64,000 bases of DNA from Mojavia pulchra JT2-VF2 (GCA_019359325.1 JAHHHN010000014.1:1-64000), one strand, 5' to 3'. Positions 45,482 to 55,485 are shown, numbered from the stretch's first letter. The notes: generated by a model from the letters alone, not told the origin. Made by a program: numbers and translations.

Positions 45482-48400
45482 ATGAATCAGCAACAGTTAA
45501 ATGAAACCTTTGAGAAATTAACGCCACGTCGCCAAGAGGTATTGCGGCTAGTGTTGGCTGGGGAGTTAGACGAAGCGATCGCTCAAGTTTTAGACATTAA
45601 GTCAGCGACAGTCAGAAAATACCTAGAAAGGCTCTACCGAGCATTTGATGTCAGCAAAAAATCCGAATTAGTGACTTTGTTTGCTAAGTACAAGCCTGAA
45701 CTCATCAGTGGTAACTCCAGCACGACAATACCAGCAGCAAAGAAAACCAACTCCGACAGTAAGCAAGATTTAGGAGAAGCACCCGATACTGCAACTTTTT
45801 ACGGACGTACTCAGGAATTAGAAACTCTTAAGCAATGGATTATTAACGAGCATTGTCGTGTCGTTGCGTTGCTGGGAATGGGTGGACTGGGAAAAACTGC
45901 TTTATCTGTGAGATTGGCTGAGAATTTAAAGTCAGAGTTTGATTACATTATCTGGCGTAGTCTCCGAGAAGCACCCAAACTAGGCACAGTACTTGATGGG
46001 ATAATTAGATTTTTATCAAACCAAGAAGATATTAATTCCACAGGTGATATTAGTGAGAAAATTACACGTCTTCTTGACCACTTTCGGCATTTCCGTTGTT
46101 TATTAATATTAGATAATTTTGAATCGATTTTAGCTGAAGGTTCGCATTCAGACCTGTACCGTGATGAATGCCAAGAATATAGTATTTTAGTTCAGCGTAT
46201 TGGCGAATTACATCATCGGAGTTGTTTAGTAATAACAAGCCGTATAAAACCCAGAGAAATTGCTGTTCAAGAAGGGGAAAATTTGCCAATTCGTTACTTA
46301 TTACTGCCAGGCTTGAAAAATTTAGAAGCTATGAAAGTTTTGGAAAGTAAAAGACTTTCTGGTACAGAAGAGGAGATGGAGAAATTAGTCGGTCTATACA
46401 GCGGTAATCCTTTAGCATTAAAAATAGTATCTACTTTTATTCAAGATTTATTTGGTGGTAATGTTTCCGAATTTTTAGGTCAAGAAATTAAGCTTACACC
46501 TTTTGTTGGCATAGAAAGCTTGTTAGAGCAGCAATTTCAACGTTTGGCAGAGTTAGAAAAGGAAATTATGTACTGGTTGGCAATTAATCGTGAACCAGTT
46601 TCTGCGCCGGAATTATTTGATGATATTGCAGAAAAACCCATATATTTTAATGTCATTAATAGCTTAAAAAATCTTGAACGGTGTTCGCTCATAGAAGCTA
46701 GTGATGGTAGATTCACTCTACAAAATGTCGTCATGGAGTATATAACTGGTATTCTCGTCCGACAGGTAAGCGAAGAAATAAACTCTGGAAACTTTGAAAT
46801 ATTTAATAAATATGCTTTAATCAAGGCTACTGCTAAAGATTATATTAGAAATTGCCAGGTCCAACTAATTCTTAAACCAATTGCTAAAAGTATTACTGAT
46901 TTCAAAAGCAAATTAGTTAATTTATTTTCTAAACAAAATAGAAAAATTAGAGATTTATCTAAAGGATATACTGTTGGTAATATCTTAAACTTATTACGTT
47001 ATTACAACTACAATTTATCTGGTCTTGATCTGTCACACTTAACTGTATGGCAAGCATATCTCCGAGGAGCAGATTTACGAGATGTGAAGTTGATTGGGGC
47101 AGATTTAAATAAATCTCGGTTTACAGAAGCTTTTGGTATTGTGCTAGCAGTAGCATATAACCCCAAACAATCATTGATTGCTCTGGGTGATACTAAAAGT
47201 AAAATTCGTCTAAGAGATGGAAATGGTCATCAACTTCTAACCTTGGAAGGGCATACAAATTGGATTAGGTCAGTGGCTTTTAGCCCTGATGGAGAAATTT
47301 TAGTTAGTGGTAGTGATGACAAAACCCTGATGTTATGGAACACCAAAACTGGTCAATGTTTGAAAACTTTAACAGGGCATAAAGAAAGAGTCTGGTCAGT
47401 AGCATTTAGCCCCGATGGAAAAACTGTAGCTAGTAGCAGCGAAGATAAAACAGTCAGACTATGGAACATCCACACTGGTGAATGCTGGAATGTTTTGGAC
47501 AAACATACTCATTGGGTACGGGGAGTTGCATTCAGTCCTGATGGCAAGATTTTAGCCAGTGGTAGCAGTGACACAAAAGTAATTTTATGGGATGCCCATA
47601 CTGGTAATTATCTAAAAACTTTAGAAGGTCAACATACAGCACGAGTACGTACAGTCGCCTTCAGTTCTGATGGCAAAATTTTAGCTAGTGGCAGTGATGA
47701 CCATACCATTAGACTTTGGGATATTGAGAGTGGCAGATATCTCTACACTTTGCTGGGGCATACTGAAAGAGTGCGATCGCTAGCTTTTAGCCCCGAACTC
47801 AATTCTCGCATTTTGGCTAGCGCCAGTGAAGACCATAAGGTAATTTTGTGGGATACCGACACCGGTAAACGCCATCGAACTTTATCAGAACACACAGAAA
47901 AAGTTTGGTCTGTGACTTTTACCGATACTGAAGGTAAAACTTTAATCAGTAGCAGCGACGATAAAACTGTCAAACTCTGGGATGCTCATACAGGTGAATG
48001 TATCAAAACCTTCCAGGGTTACACAGACTGGGCTTGGTCTTTAGTTTTTAATTCTGATACTAATACCTTAGTTAGTGGCAATGACGACAAAACTATTAAA
48101 CTTTGGAACTTAAACTCAGATAATAGTGAACCTAAATCTCTGGTAGGACATACTAATAGAATACGCGCAGTGGCCTTTAGTTCTAAGAGTAATCTGATTG
48201 CCAGTGGCAGTGATGACCAAACTATCAAACTATGGGATGCCCAAACTGGTCAACATTGCAAAACTTTAGTAGACCACTTTGACCGCATTCTGACTGTAGC
48301 TTTTAGTCCTAATGGGCGTCATTTAGCCAGTGGTGGCGATGACAAAATATTAAGAATATGGAATATCAATACAGGTGAGTACCGCCAAACTCAAGAGAAT

Positions 48401-49006
48401 CATAAAAACTGGGTCTGGTCAGTAACTTTTAGTCCAAATAGCAAAATTTTAGCTAGTGGTAGCGAAGACTGCACAATCAAATTGTGGGATGTAGATACGG
48501 GTAAATGCTTGAATACTCTCAACGGTCATACTGGATGGGTGCGATCTGTGCGTTTTAGCCCCAATGGTAATATCCTTGTTAGCGGCAGCGAAGACCAGAC
48601 TATCAAGCTTTGGAATATAAGTACAGGTGAGTGTATACAAACCTTGAAAGGAGAAACAGGTTGGGTGCGGACTGTAGCTTTCAGCCCTGATGGACGCTTT
48701 GTGGCGAGTGCGGGGGGAAACCCAATCATTGAAATTTGGGATATCAAGACCGCCCAGCTTTACCGAACTTTGACCGGACATCAAGAAAGAATCTGGTCTG
48801 TTACTTTTAGTGCTGATAGTCAAACTCTTGCTAGTAGTAGTGAAGATGGCACAATTAGGCTTTGGCATACAGAAACAGGAGAGTTTAAGAAATCACTTAG
48901 ATCTCCCAGACTCTATGAAGGTATGGACATTACAGGTGTGGTTAATCTTACAGAAGCGCAAATCAAAACTTTAAAAACTTTAGGAGCAAGGAAAAATGAT
49001 GAGTAG
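45482..49006 (+). CDS. STAND NTPase: LuxR-type HTH, NB-ARC, 14 WD40 repeats
   Basis: A 1174-residue signalling ATPase. Residues 1-75 form a LuxR/GerE-type helix-turn-helix (TPRRQEVLRLVLAGELDEAI, ATVRKYLERLY). NB-ARC: GRTQELETL, P-loop LLGMGGLGKTAL (about 133), Walker B CLLILDNFES, sensor VITSR and SGNPLALKI, so the switch looks intact. A linker with pentapeptide-like LSGLDLSHL and LRGADLRD precedes about 14 WD40 repeats (about 560-1140), enough for two propellers. No TIR, protease or nuclease effector is fused. The ATG at 45482 is chosen over 45455 because MNQQQLNETFEKL fits relatives. The 3' end overlaps the C26 gene. Confidence 0.88.
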   Translation: MNQQQLNETFEKLTPRRQEVLRLVLAGELDEAIAQVLDIKSATVRKYLERLYRAFDVSKKSELVTLFAKYKPELISGNSSTTIPAAKKTNSDSKQDLGEAPDTATFYGRTQELETLKQWIINEHCRVVALLGMGGLGKTALSVRLAENLKSEFDYIIWRSLREAPKLGTVLDGIIRFLSNQEDINSTGDISEKITRLLDHFRHFRCLLILDNFESILAEGSHSDLYRDECQEYSILVQRIGELHHRSCLVITSRIKPREIAVQEGENLPIRYLLLPGLKNLEAMKVLESKRLSGTEEEMEKLVGLYSGNPLALKIVSTFIQDLFGGNVSEFLGQEIKLTPFVGIESLLEQQFQRLAELEKEIMYWLAINREPVSAPELFDDIAEKPIYFNVINSLKNLERCSLIEASDGRFTLQNVVMEYITGILVRQVSEEINSGNFEIFNKYALIKATAKDYIRNCQVQLILKPIAKSITDFKSKLVNLFSKQNRKIRDLSKGYTVGNILNLLRYYNYNLSGLDLSHLTVWQAYLRGADLRDVKLIGADLNKSRFTEAFGIVLAVAYNPKQSLIALGDTKSKIRLRDGNGHQLLTLEGHTNWIRSVAFSPDGEILVSGSDDKTLMLWNTKTGQCLKTLTGHKERVWSVAFSPDGKTVASSSEDKTVRLWNIHTGECWNVLDKHTHWVRGVAFSPDGKILASGSSDTKVILWDAHTGNYLKTLEGQHTARVRTVAFSSDGKILASGSDDHTIRLWDIESGRYLYTLLGHTERVRSLAFSPELNSRILASASEDHKVILWDTDTGKRHRTLSEHTEKVWSVTFTDTEGKTLISSSDDKTVKLWDAHTGECIKTFQGYTDWAWSLVFNSDTNTLVSGNDDKTIKLWNLNSDNSEPKSLVGHTNRIRAVAFSSKSNLIASGSDDQTIKLWDAQTGQHCKTLVDHFDRILTVAFSPNGRHLASGGDDKILRIWNINTGEYRQTQENHKNWVWSVTFSPNSKILASGSEDCTIKLWDVDTGKCLNTLNGHTGWVRSVRFSPNGNILVSGSEDQTIKLWNISTGECIQTLKGETGWVRTVAFSPDGRFVASAGGNPIIEIWDIKTAQLYRTLTGHQERIWSVTFSADSQTLASSSEDGTIRLWHTETGEFKKSLRSPRLYEGMDITGVVNLTEAQIKTLKTLGARKNDE

Positions 49007-49742
49007 AAAATCACGAAACGCATTGATTGGCATTACAACCTATGGTCGGCAAGATGCATTGCCATTTTCGTTGCCCAGCGTGTACATAGATGCTGTTCGC
49101 GCAGCAGGTGGCACACCTATATTATTGCCACCAGGAGAAACTGACCCCGCTAGGCTATTGGAACCTCTAGACGGTTTGATATTGTCCGGTGGTGGAGATA
49201 TTAATCCTAATTGGTACAACGGTTCAGACCACCCTAGCATTTATTCTGTAGATGGCGATCGCGATGCTTTTGAACTGCAACTAGCTAAGTTTGCCCTTGA
49301 TCACCATTTACCTGTGTTAGGTATCTGCCGGGGTTTACAAATTCTCATCGTTACCTCAGGCGGTACTCTTATTCCCCATGTACCAGAGGTCTACGGTACG
49401 TCAGTATTACATCGTATAGATCCTGAACCGGGAAGGCGTTTACCCACAGAACACATGGTTAAGATCGATGTAGAAAGCCGTTTAGCTGAATGTGTACAAA
49501 ATACTCACATATCTGTAGTTTCTTGGCATCACCAGGCAGTACACCAAGTACCATCAGGATGGCGTGTGGTTGCCCATGCACTAGAAGATGAGTTAATTGA
49601 AGCCGTGGAACATGAACATCATCCTTGGGCGATTGGTGTGCAATGGCATCCAGAACTTTCAGCTAATGATCCACATCATCAAAGAATTTTTCAGGCTTTT
49701 GTTCAGGCAACCTATACTAAACAAAGTTTACTAACAGCTTGA
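48996..49742 (+). CDS. Peptidase C26 / gamma-glutamyl hydrolase-like class I amidotransferase
   Basis: A 248-residue class I glutamine-amidotransferase fold. The nucleophile lies in VLGICRGLQIL and the His-Glu pair in GVQWHPELS; GLILSGGGDINP matches PuuD-type gamma-glutamyl-GABA hydrolases. It should cleave a gamma-glutamyl amide of unknown identity. Its ATG (48996, or 48999) lies inside the STAND gene, with AAGGA just upstream, so translation is probably coupled. No putrescine or GABA pathway genes are nearby. A hairpin follows at 49791. Confidence 0.88.
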   Translation: MMSRKSRNALIGITTYGRQDALPFSLPSVYIDAVRAAGGTPILLPPGETDPARLLEPLDGLILSGGGDINPNWYNGSDHPSIYSVDGDRDAFELQLAKFALDHHLPVLGICRGLQILIVTSGGTLIPHVPEVYGTSVLHRIDPEPGRRLPTEHMVKIDVESRLAECVQNTHISVVSWHHQAVHQVPSGWRVVAHALEDELIEAVEHEHHPWAIGVQWHPELSANDPHHQRIFQAFVQATYTKQSLLTA

Positions 49743-49790
49743 ATTAGCATTAAAGGCTTTCTTTATTCATATCTTGTATTAGAATAACCG

Positions 49791-49810
49791 CCTGGGATTA
49801 AAATCCCAGG
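49791..49810. terminator. Hairpin after the STAND-C26 unit
   Basis: CCTGGGATT pairs with AATCCCAGG across a two-base loop, about 50 bp after the C26 stop and before the convergent DUF3865-like gene. No long U tract follows. Confidence 0.5.
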
Positions 49811-49858
49811 TTAAAAGCTTAATTAATAAAGCGAGTAATTTAGTTTTTAAAGAGTAAT

Positions 49859-50581
49859 TTATTGATGTTCCTGTAATAAATTTTCTAAACCAGACCAAAA
49901 TTTATCTAATTCAGTAGCCATCATTTTTGCACCTGCGATTGTTGGTGTTAACAATTTTGGGTAATTATGCAGAATCAGACTTGTCAACTCTTGAGCTTCT
50001 TGGGCGTGTCTTTCTTCAACGCCTTGCTCAAAACATTCAGCAAAATATGGTTCTTGTTTGATAACTGGAAAAGAATAAGCCAGAGCATTCATTAATGCTT
50101 GCATCCAATCATGAGCAAACATTTCAATCACACACCAAGGCCCTAGAGACTGAGGATAAATTTTCTGGACTAAAGAAACAAAATTCGCAGTGGTTGGGTC
50201 AAGCAATTTTTGTAGTTCATCTAGACTTCCGAATTCTTCATCTTGGATGCTAAATTTAGCGCCCATATTGGCAAAAGCCCGGCTTAATTGATAATGGTGA
50301 GTATCCCCACCTTGCAAGCTATCATCATCACTAATAATTCTCAGCTTCCGCACCCGTAACGCAGGACTATCTAAGTACGGTACAAAGTAAACCATGGCAC
50401 GAGTTGCATGACAAGCTGCTTGGTATCTGAGATATATCTCGCCTAGTAAATCTGGAGAACGGAGTTTTTCTGGTGGAAATAGAGCTAAACGGGAGAAAAA
50501 TGGATGCTTGGATGGAAGATATTTTTGGTAAAGCTCATCTAAAACATCTTGAAATAGCTGCTCAACATTTTGAGTTTGCAT
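49859..50581 (-). CDS. Heme-oxygenase-like fold protein (DUF3865/CADD-like)
   Basis: A 240-residue all-helical protein. Candidate metal ligands are spread as in heme-oxygenase-like diiron proteins: DDDSLQGGDTHHYQLSRAF, CVIEMFAHDWM and FEQGVEERHAQEAQELTSL. It resembles the Nostoc DUF3865 family, related to chlamydial CADD. The ATG at 50581 starts MQTQNVEQLFQD; the longer frame to 50611 is Tyr/Phe-rich and unlikely. A diiron oxidase or oxygenase role is inference. It is convergent with the C26 gene. Confidence 0.65.
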   Translation of the reverse strand: MQTQNVEQLFQDVLDELYQKYLPSKHPFFSRLALFPPEKLRSPDLLGEIYLRYQAACHATRAMVYFVPYLDSPALRVRKLRIISDDDSLQGGDTHHYQLSRAFANMGAKFSIQDEEFGSLDELQKLLDPTTANFVSLVQKIYPQSLGPWCVIEMFAHDWMQALMNALAYSFPVIKQEPYFAECFEQGVEERHAQEAQELTSLILHNYPKLLTPTIAGAKMMATELDKFWSGLENLLQEHQ

Positions 50582-51020
50582 AATAAAAAAATAGTAGTAT
50601 TTACTATTCACTAAATTTTACAAAATTCAATACTTTTTTGGAACATAGTTCATAAATTTTTATTAATTTCTTATTATTGCCTTTGATTTTTTAGAGATTT
50701 TTATAAACTTGAGCAAGTATTAATAAAAAAATGGTAATTCAAAAAAAAATAAATATATATTTTCAGAAATAGGTAAATAATTTAACCTAAAAAAACACAA
50801 GATAAGATGATTGCAGCAATCAAGGAATCAATAATGCTAGACTGTTACAAATAAAGCTGATGGGTCAGGAAATTTGTACTTCTATAAAACTAAGTTGTAC
50901 TGATTAGATACCTTGTCGAACATCACAAAAAGTAGAAAACACTTCATATCGCCCCAACAAGAGAAGCGCAAAATAAGCTAAAATTCAAGCAGAGTAAGCA
51001 TTTCCCGCTCATAATGCCCC
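50582..51020. promoter_or_regulatory. A/T-rich divergent spacer before ccdA
   Basis: A 440-bp spacer, nearly all A/T between 50590 and 50800. It must hold promoters for the DUF3865-like gene and ccdA. No operator recognised. Confidence 0.4.
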
Positions 51021-51761
51021 ATGCTTGAGACCCTGCAAATCCGGCTTTACGAACTAGAACAATTTGCCAACACCCTTGTCTCTAATCAATTGGCGCACCT
51101 CAGCGTGGTGAGTATTGGCATTATTTTTGCGGCTGGTCTACTTACCAGCCTCACGCCGTGTATGCTTTCTATGTTGCCAATTACCATTGGCTATATCGGC
51201 GGTTATGAAGCGAAAAGCCGTCTACAAGCAGCTGCTCAATCAACTTGGTTTGCGCTGGGATTAGCAACCACATTGGCAGGACTCGGAATTACAGCAGCTT
51301 TTGTGGGCAAAGTCTACGGTCAAGTGGGGATTGGTTTACCGATTATCGTCAGCATCATCGCCATTCTTATGGGGCTGAATCTACTAGAAGCATTACCCCT
51401 GCAATTCCCATCTATAGGCGAAACTAATTGGATTTCGCAAGATTTACCACCAGGAGTGCGTTCTTATGCTTTGGGGCTGACTTTCGGTTTAGTTGCATCT
51501 CCTTGCAGTACGCCAGTTTTGGCAAGCTTACTGGGTTGGGTTGCCAGTACGCAAGACTTAATTTTAGGCGCTGTTTTGCTAGTCTCCTACACAGCAGGTT
51601 ATGTAGCACCCTTGATTTTGGCAGGTACTTTTACTGCTGCAATTAAGAAGTTGTTGGAATTGCGTCGCTGGTCTGGTTGGATTAATCCAGTCAGCGGTGT
51701 GCTGTTGGTAGGGTTTGGTGTGTTTTCCTTAATTTCTCGGATTCCGTTTGGAAATTTTTAA
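51021..51761 (+). CDS. ccdA: Cytochrome c biogenesis protein CcdA
   Basis: A 246-residue membrane protein with six or more helices that carries reducing power across the thylakoid or plasma membrane to keep apocytochrome heme-binding cysteines reduced (system II). The two redox cysteines lie in LTSLTPCMLSMLP and GLVASPCSTPVLAS. It is followed after 3 bp by ccs1, so the two form a translationally close operon. Confidence 0.92.
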   Translation: MLETLQIRLYELEQFANTLVSNQLAHLSVVSIGIIFAAGLLTSLTPCMLSMLPITIGYIGGYEAKSRLQAAAQSTWFALGLATTLAGLGITAAFVGKVYGQVGIGLPIIVSIIAILMGLNLLEALPLQFPSIGETNWISQDLPPGVRSYALGLTFGLVASPCSTPVLASLLGWVASTQDLILGAVLLVSYTAGYVAPLILAGTFTAAIKKLLELRRWSGWINPVSGVLLVGFGVFSLISRIPFGNF

Positions 51762-51764
51762 GCA

Positions 51765-53174
51765 ATGACTGTAGAAAATTCAACGCCCACAGAATCAAAT
51801 TGGTGGTCAGTACCTGGGCGATTTTTGCGGCGAGAGTTTTTGCCCGTACTGACAGATTTACGATTAGCGATCGCCTTATTATTATTAATCGCCCTTTTCA
51901 GCATCAGTGGTACTGTAATTGAGCAAGGTCAGTCACCTGCTTTTTATCAGGCTAACTACCCAGAACACCCAGCCTTATTTGGTTTCCTGACTTGGAAGGT
52001 AATTCAAGTAGTTGGATTAGATCATGTATATCGTACTTGGTGGTTTCTGAGTTTACTCGTTTGGTTTGGTACTAGCCTGACTGCTTGTACTTTTACCCGC
52101 CAACTGCCAGCTTTAAAAGCAGCCCAAAAATGGAAATATTACGACGAACCCCGACAATTTCAAAAATTAGCTTTGAGTGCGGAACTAGATAATGGTTCCT
52201 TGAATACCCTCACCCAAATACTAAAGAACCAGCGTTATAAAATTTTTCAAGAAAAAGACAATATTCTCTACGCCCGTAAGGGAATTATCGGACGCATCGG
52301 CCCGATTATCGTTCATATCGGCATCGTCACGATTCTGTTGGGAGGAATTTGGGGGGCGATGACTGGGTTTGTTGCCCAAGAAATGGTTGCCAGTGGCAAT
52401 ACATTTCAAGTGAAAAATATTATAGATGCTGGCCCTTTGGCATTAGCTCAAGTTCCTAAAGATTGGTCTGTGCGAGTTAATCGGTTTTGGATTGACTACA
52501 CCCCTGCTGGTGGAATCGACCAGTTTTATTCGGATATGTCTGTCTTAAATAATCAAGGAATTGAGGTTGATCGCAAGAAGATTTTTGTCAACCAACCTCT
52601 GCGCTATCATGGCGTCACTTTTTACCAAACTGATTGGGGACTCTCAGCAGTTCGTGTTCAATTCAATAACAGCCCCATTTTCCAGTTGCCAATGGTGCAA
52701 TTGAACACTAATGGTGCAGGGCGCATCTGGGGTACTTGGATTCCGACAAAACCAGATTTAAGTGAAGGTGTCTCCTTAATAGCCAAAGATTTGCAAGGTA
52801 TGGTGTTAATTTACGACGCCACTGGAAAGTTAATTAATACTGTACGTAGCGGAATGTCTACCCAAGTTAATGGCGTGAGGCTGAAAATTGTGGAGGTCGT
52901 TGGCAGCACTGGTTTACAAATTAAAGCCGATCCTGGCATTCCCATTGTTTACACAGGCTTTGCTTTGTTGATGTTGGGTGTAGTAATGAGTTACTTCTCG
53001 CACTCACAAATTTGGGCATTGCAAACAGGCGATCGCTTGTATGTCGGTGGTAAAACTAATCGCGCCCAAGTTGCTTTTGAGCAGGAGGTTTTGGAAATTT
53101 TGGATCGATTGAGTTCACAGCCTGAAGGTGGTAAAGGAGTTAACACTACAGAATCTTTGGCATCCAATCTATAA
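51765..53174 (+). CDS. ccs1: Cytochrome c biogenesis protein Ccs1 (ResB/CcsB type)
   Basis: A 469-residue ResB-family protein: helices near 35-55 ([20 protein letters not shown]), 90-110 and 175-195, a large lumenal domain (about 200-390) and a last helix near 395-415. With CcsA it forms the heme delivery and ligation complex of system II. The segment [17 protein letters not shown] contains the conserved histidine expected for heme handling. ccsA is not in the window. In operon with ccdA. Confidence 0.93.
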   Translation: MTVENSTPTESNWWSVPGRFLRREFLPVLTDLRLAIALLLLIALFSISGTVIEQGQSPAFYQANYPEHPALFGFLTWKVIQVVGLDHVYRTWWFLSLLVWFGTSLTACTFTRQLPALKAAQKWKYYDEPRQFQKLALSAELDNGSLNTLTQILKNQRYKIFQEKDNILYARKGIIGRIGPIIVHIGIVTILLGGIWGAMTGFVAQEMVASGNTFQVKNIIDAGPLALAQVPKDWSVRVNRFWIDYTPAGGIDQFYSDMSVLNNQGIEVDRKKIFVNQPLRYHGVTFYQTDWGLSAVRVQFNNSPIFQLPMVQLNTNGAGRIWGTWIPTKPDLSEGVSLIAKDLQGMVLIYDATGKLINTVRSGMSTQVNGVRLKIVEVVGSTGLQIKADPGIPIVYTGFALLMLGVVMSYFSHSQIWALQTGDRLYVGGKTNRAQVAFEQEVLEILDRLSSQPEGGKGVNTTESLASNL

Positions 53175-53337
53175 GTTTAATAGGTAGGGTTAATGCTCAA
53201 AGATGGCTACAACTTCAAATAAATATATAGATGGGCTTTTCTTCGATATACAATAAATTACTCTACTTCCATAACTCAAAATACACATTGGGGAATTGCT
53301 AGGGCTATTCATTACAACGTTGAAACTAAATATTTGT

Positions 53338-54390
53338 ATGTCTGCTCAACTTCAATCTCAGCGACGGGCTAGCCTTCTACCACTCATCGCTGTCTCGTTG
53401 AGTATCGCTTCTTGCACTGCTGATAGTAGAAGTATGAAGACTGTCTCTGTTGTTGGTGCTGGAGCAAGTTTTCCCGCACCGTTGTACCAGCGCTGGCTTA
53501 CAGATTACAATCAGCAAAATCCTCATGTGGAAATTAACTACCAATCGCTAGGCAGTAGCGTTGGAGTGCAACAGCTTATCGATGGTACTGTGGACTTTGC
53601 AGCCAGTGATGTGGGAATTACAAGTGAACAAGCAGCTAAGGTAAAAAGGGGAGTAATTGCTTTACCTATGACTGCCGGTTCGGTAGTGCTAGCTTACAAT
53701 CTCTCAAATATACCAACTGGTCTGAGGCTATCACGTCAAGTCTACGTAGATATCTTTTTAGGAAAAATCACAAATTGGAACGATCCGAGAATAGCTACAG
53801 CTAATCCTGGGGTAAATTTGCCGAACCTACCAATTAAAGTTGTACGCCGATCTGATGGTAGTGGTACTACCAGTGTCTTGACACAACATTTAAGTGCTAT
53901 TAGCCCGGAATGGAAGAGCAAGGTCGGGGCTGGTAGATCTATAGAATGGAAAGTAGGAATTGGTGCTAGAGGAAATGAAGGTGTTAGCGCCCAGATTCAA
54001 CAGATTCCAGGAGCTATTGGCTATGTAGAGTACGCCTACGCCATCAACAATAAGCTGCCTATGGCTGCTTTAGAGAATAAGTCTGGTAATTACATCATGC
54101 CAACACCAGAATCGGTAGCTAAAACCTTAGAAGCAGTGAAGTTACCTGCCAATAGCTTGATTGCTTTTATCGCCGATCCTACAGGTGACCAGTCTTATCC
54201 GATAGTCACTTACAGCTGGTTTTTAACTTATGGCAAATATCAAGACCCAGCTAAAGCCCAAGCACTGAAAAACTTTATTAACTGGGCTGTAACTGAGGGG
54301 CAAAAATCCAGTTTAGAACTCGGATATATTCCTTTGTCTAAACAAGTTGTAGTCCAAGTGCAGTCTGCCACTAAGAAGATTACACAATAA
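53338..54390 (+). CDS. pstS: Phosphate ABC transporter substrate-binding protein PstS
   Basis: A 350-residue periplasmic phosphate-binding protein. A lipoprotein signal ends LSIASC. The family signature VVGAGASFPAPLYQRWL follows, with DFAASDVGIT and RRSDGSGTTSVLTQHL supplying phosphate ligands. The ATG at 53338 is chosen because the longer frame adds residues before the signal peptide; there is no clear ribosome site. No pstC, pstA or pstB follows, so this is an orphan pstS. Regulation by phosphate is likely, but no Pho box was identified. Confidence 0.92.
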   Translation: MSAQLQSQRRASLLPLIAVSLSIASCTADSRSMKTVSVVGAGASFPAPLYQRWLTDYNQQNPHVEINYQSLGSSVGVQQLIDGTVDFAASDVGITSEQAAKVKRGVIALPMTAGSVVLAYNLSNIPTGLRLSRQVYVDIFLGKITNWNDPRIATANPGVNLPNLPIKVVRRSDGSGTTSVLTQHLSAISPEWKSKVGAGRSIEWKVGIGARGNEGVSAQIQQIPGAIGYVEYAYAINNKLPMAALENKSGNYIMPTPESVAKTLEAVKLPANSLIAFIADPTGDQSYPIVTYSWFLTYGKYQDPAKAQALKNFINWAVTEGQKSSLELGYIPLSKQVVVQVQSATKKITQ

Positions 54391-54455
54391 AAAGTATTAT
54401 TAGTTAAATCATCTCAAACGCAGACTCTGGTACAGACAGTTTCCGTCTGTACTAT

Positions 54456-54881
54456 TTACTGATGAGATTGCTTCTGATGCCGTACCTCGACAACTGTATG
54501 CACATTGCCACGAGGAGTGAAATCTGCTTTCACCGTGACTTCTAAAGGATCACAAGCTGCTATAAAATCATCCAAAATTTGATTGGCAGACTCTTCGTGA
54601 GAAATGTAGCGATCGCGGTAACTGTTAATGTAAAGCTTTAATGCCTTTAATTCTACTACGCGCTCATCTGGTACGTAGCTAATATAAATCGTGGCAAAAT
54701 CAGGATACCCAGAAAACGGGCATTTACAAGTAAATTCCGGCAAAGTAATGTTAATGTCATATCGCCTTCCGACACGGGGATTGGGAAATGTAATGAGTTG
54801 TCCTTCCGCAATCTCGCGTTCGCCATACTTCATTTCTTGGATTGGCGAGGATATAGTTTCGGGTAATTTGTCAGTTGTCAT
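54456..54881 (-). CDS. queF: NADPH-dependent preQ0 reductase QueF
   Basis: Reduces 7-cyano-7-deazaguanine to the aminomethyl form in queuosine synthesis. 141 residues, the unimodular short form. The catalytic Cys is in TCKCPFSGYPDFATIYISY and the substrate-binding stretch is VELKALKLYINSYRDRYISHEE. The start is the ATG at 54881. A STRR-like TCAGTTGTCATTTGTCAG lies at its 5' edge. Confidence 0.94.
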   Translation of the reverse strand: MTTDKLPETISSPIQEMKYGEREIAEGQLITFPNPRVGRRYDINITLPEFTCKCPFSGYPDFATIYISYVPDERVVELKALKLYINSYRDRYISHEESANQILDDFIAACDPLEVTVKADFTPRGNVHTVVEVRHQKQSHQ

Positions 54882-54934
54882 TTGTCAGTTGTGAATATTT
54901 TCTTTACTCAACACTCAACACTCAGCACTCATAA

Positions 54935-55330
54935 CTACTCTTTCTCCCAGTCTGGACAATTATTATCATCCCAGCCGTGAGGATGCATGGCACAGACTAA
55001 TAAGTTACCGCCATAAACTTGACCGTGGTAGTTACTGCAACCAATGCAAGCAGGATTTTTTTCTTGTGTGGGTTCAACTGGATATGGAAAAGCTGGATCT
55101 ACATCTGCCACTACATCTTCTAGTTCCCAGTAAACTTCCAAAATTGGTTCAGTTAAGTCATGTAAATACTGGTCAACTTCAGTGGCAATTGTATTTTGTA
55201 CTTGTTCAGTAAATTCTTCTGTCAGCTCAAAAAAGGCGTCTACCATTTCGCCCATTTCTACGAAGAAGTGCTCTACTTCATCAGCCACTGTCTCTATGAT
55301 GTCCATCAAATCCTTTTGCCACTTTTCCAT
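54935..55330 (-). CDS. Conserved hypothetical protein with C-terminal Cys/His cluster
   Basis: A 131-residue protein. The N-terminal 75 residues form very acidic amphipathic helices (EVEHFFVEMGEMVDAFFELT). The C-terminal 35 residues hold four Cys and several His (ACIGCSNYHGQVYGG, CAMHPHGW, NNCPDWE), likely a metal site, zinc or Fe-S. It appears conserved in cyanobacteria from memory, with no known role. ATG at 55330. No operon partner is evident. Confidence 0.6.
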   Translation of the reverse strand: MEKWQKDLMDIIETVADEVEHFFVEMGEMVDAFFELTEEFTEQVQNTIATEVDQYLHDLTEPILEVYWELEDVVADVDPAFPYPVEPTQEKNPACIGCSNYHGQVYGGNLLVCAMHPHGWDDNNCPDWEKE

Positions 55331-55485
55331 AAACTTGATGCCTCTACTGGCGATAAATAGAGCGCTCAGTGCTTCTTAAATTCAAGCACTAGAGTATACC
55401 CTAGGCAAAGTATATTCAACAATTTGCTGTGTCTTGTACTATGAAGAAACTTTTACTAGGTACTGCTTAATATGATGGTTTATTT

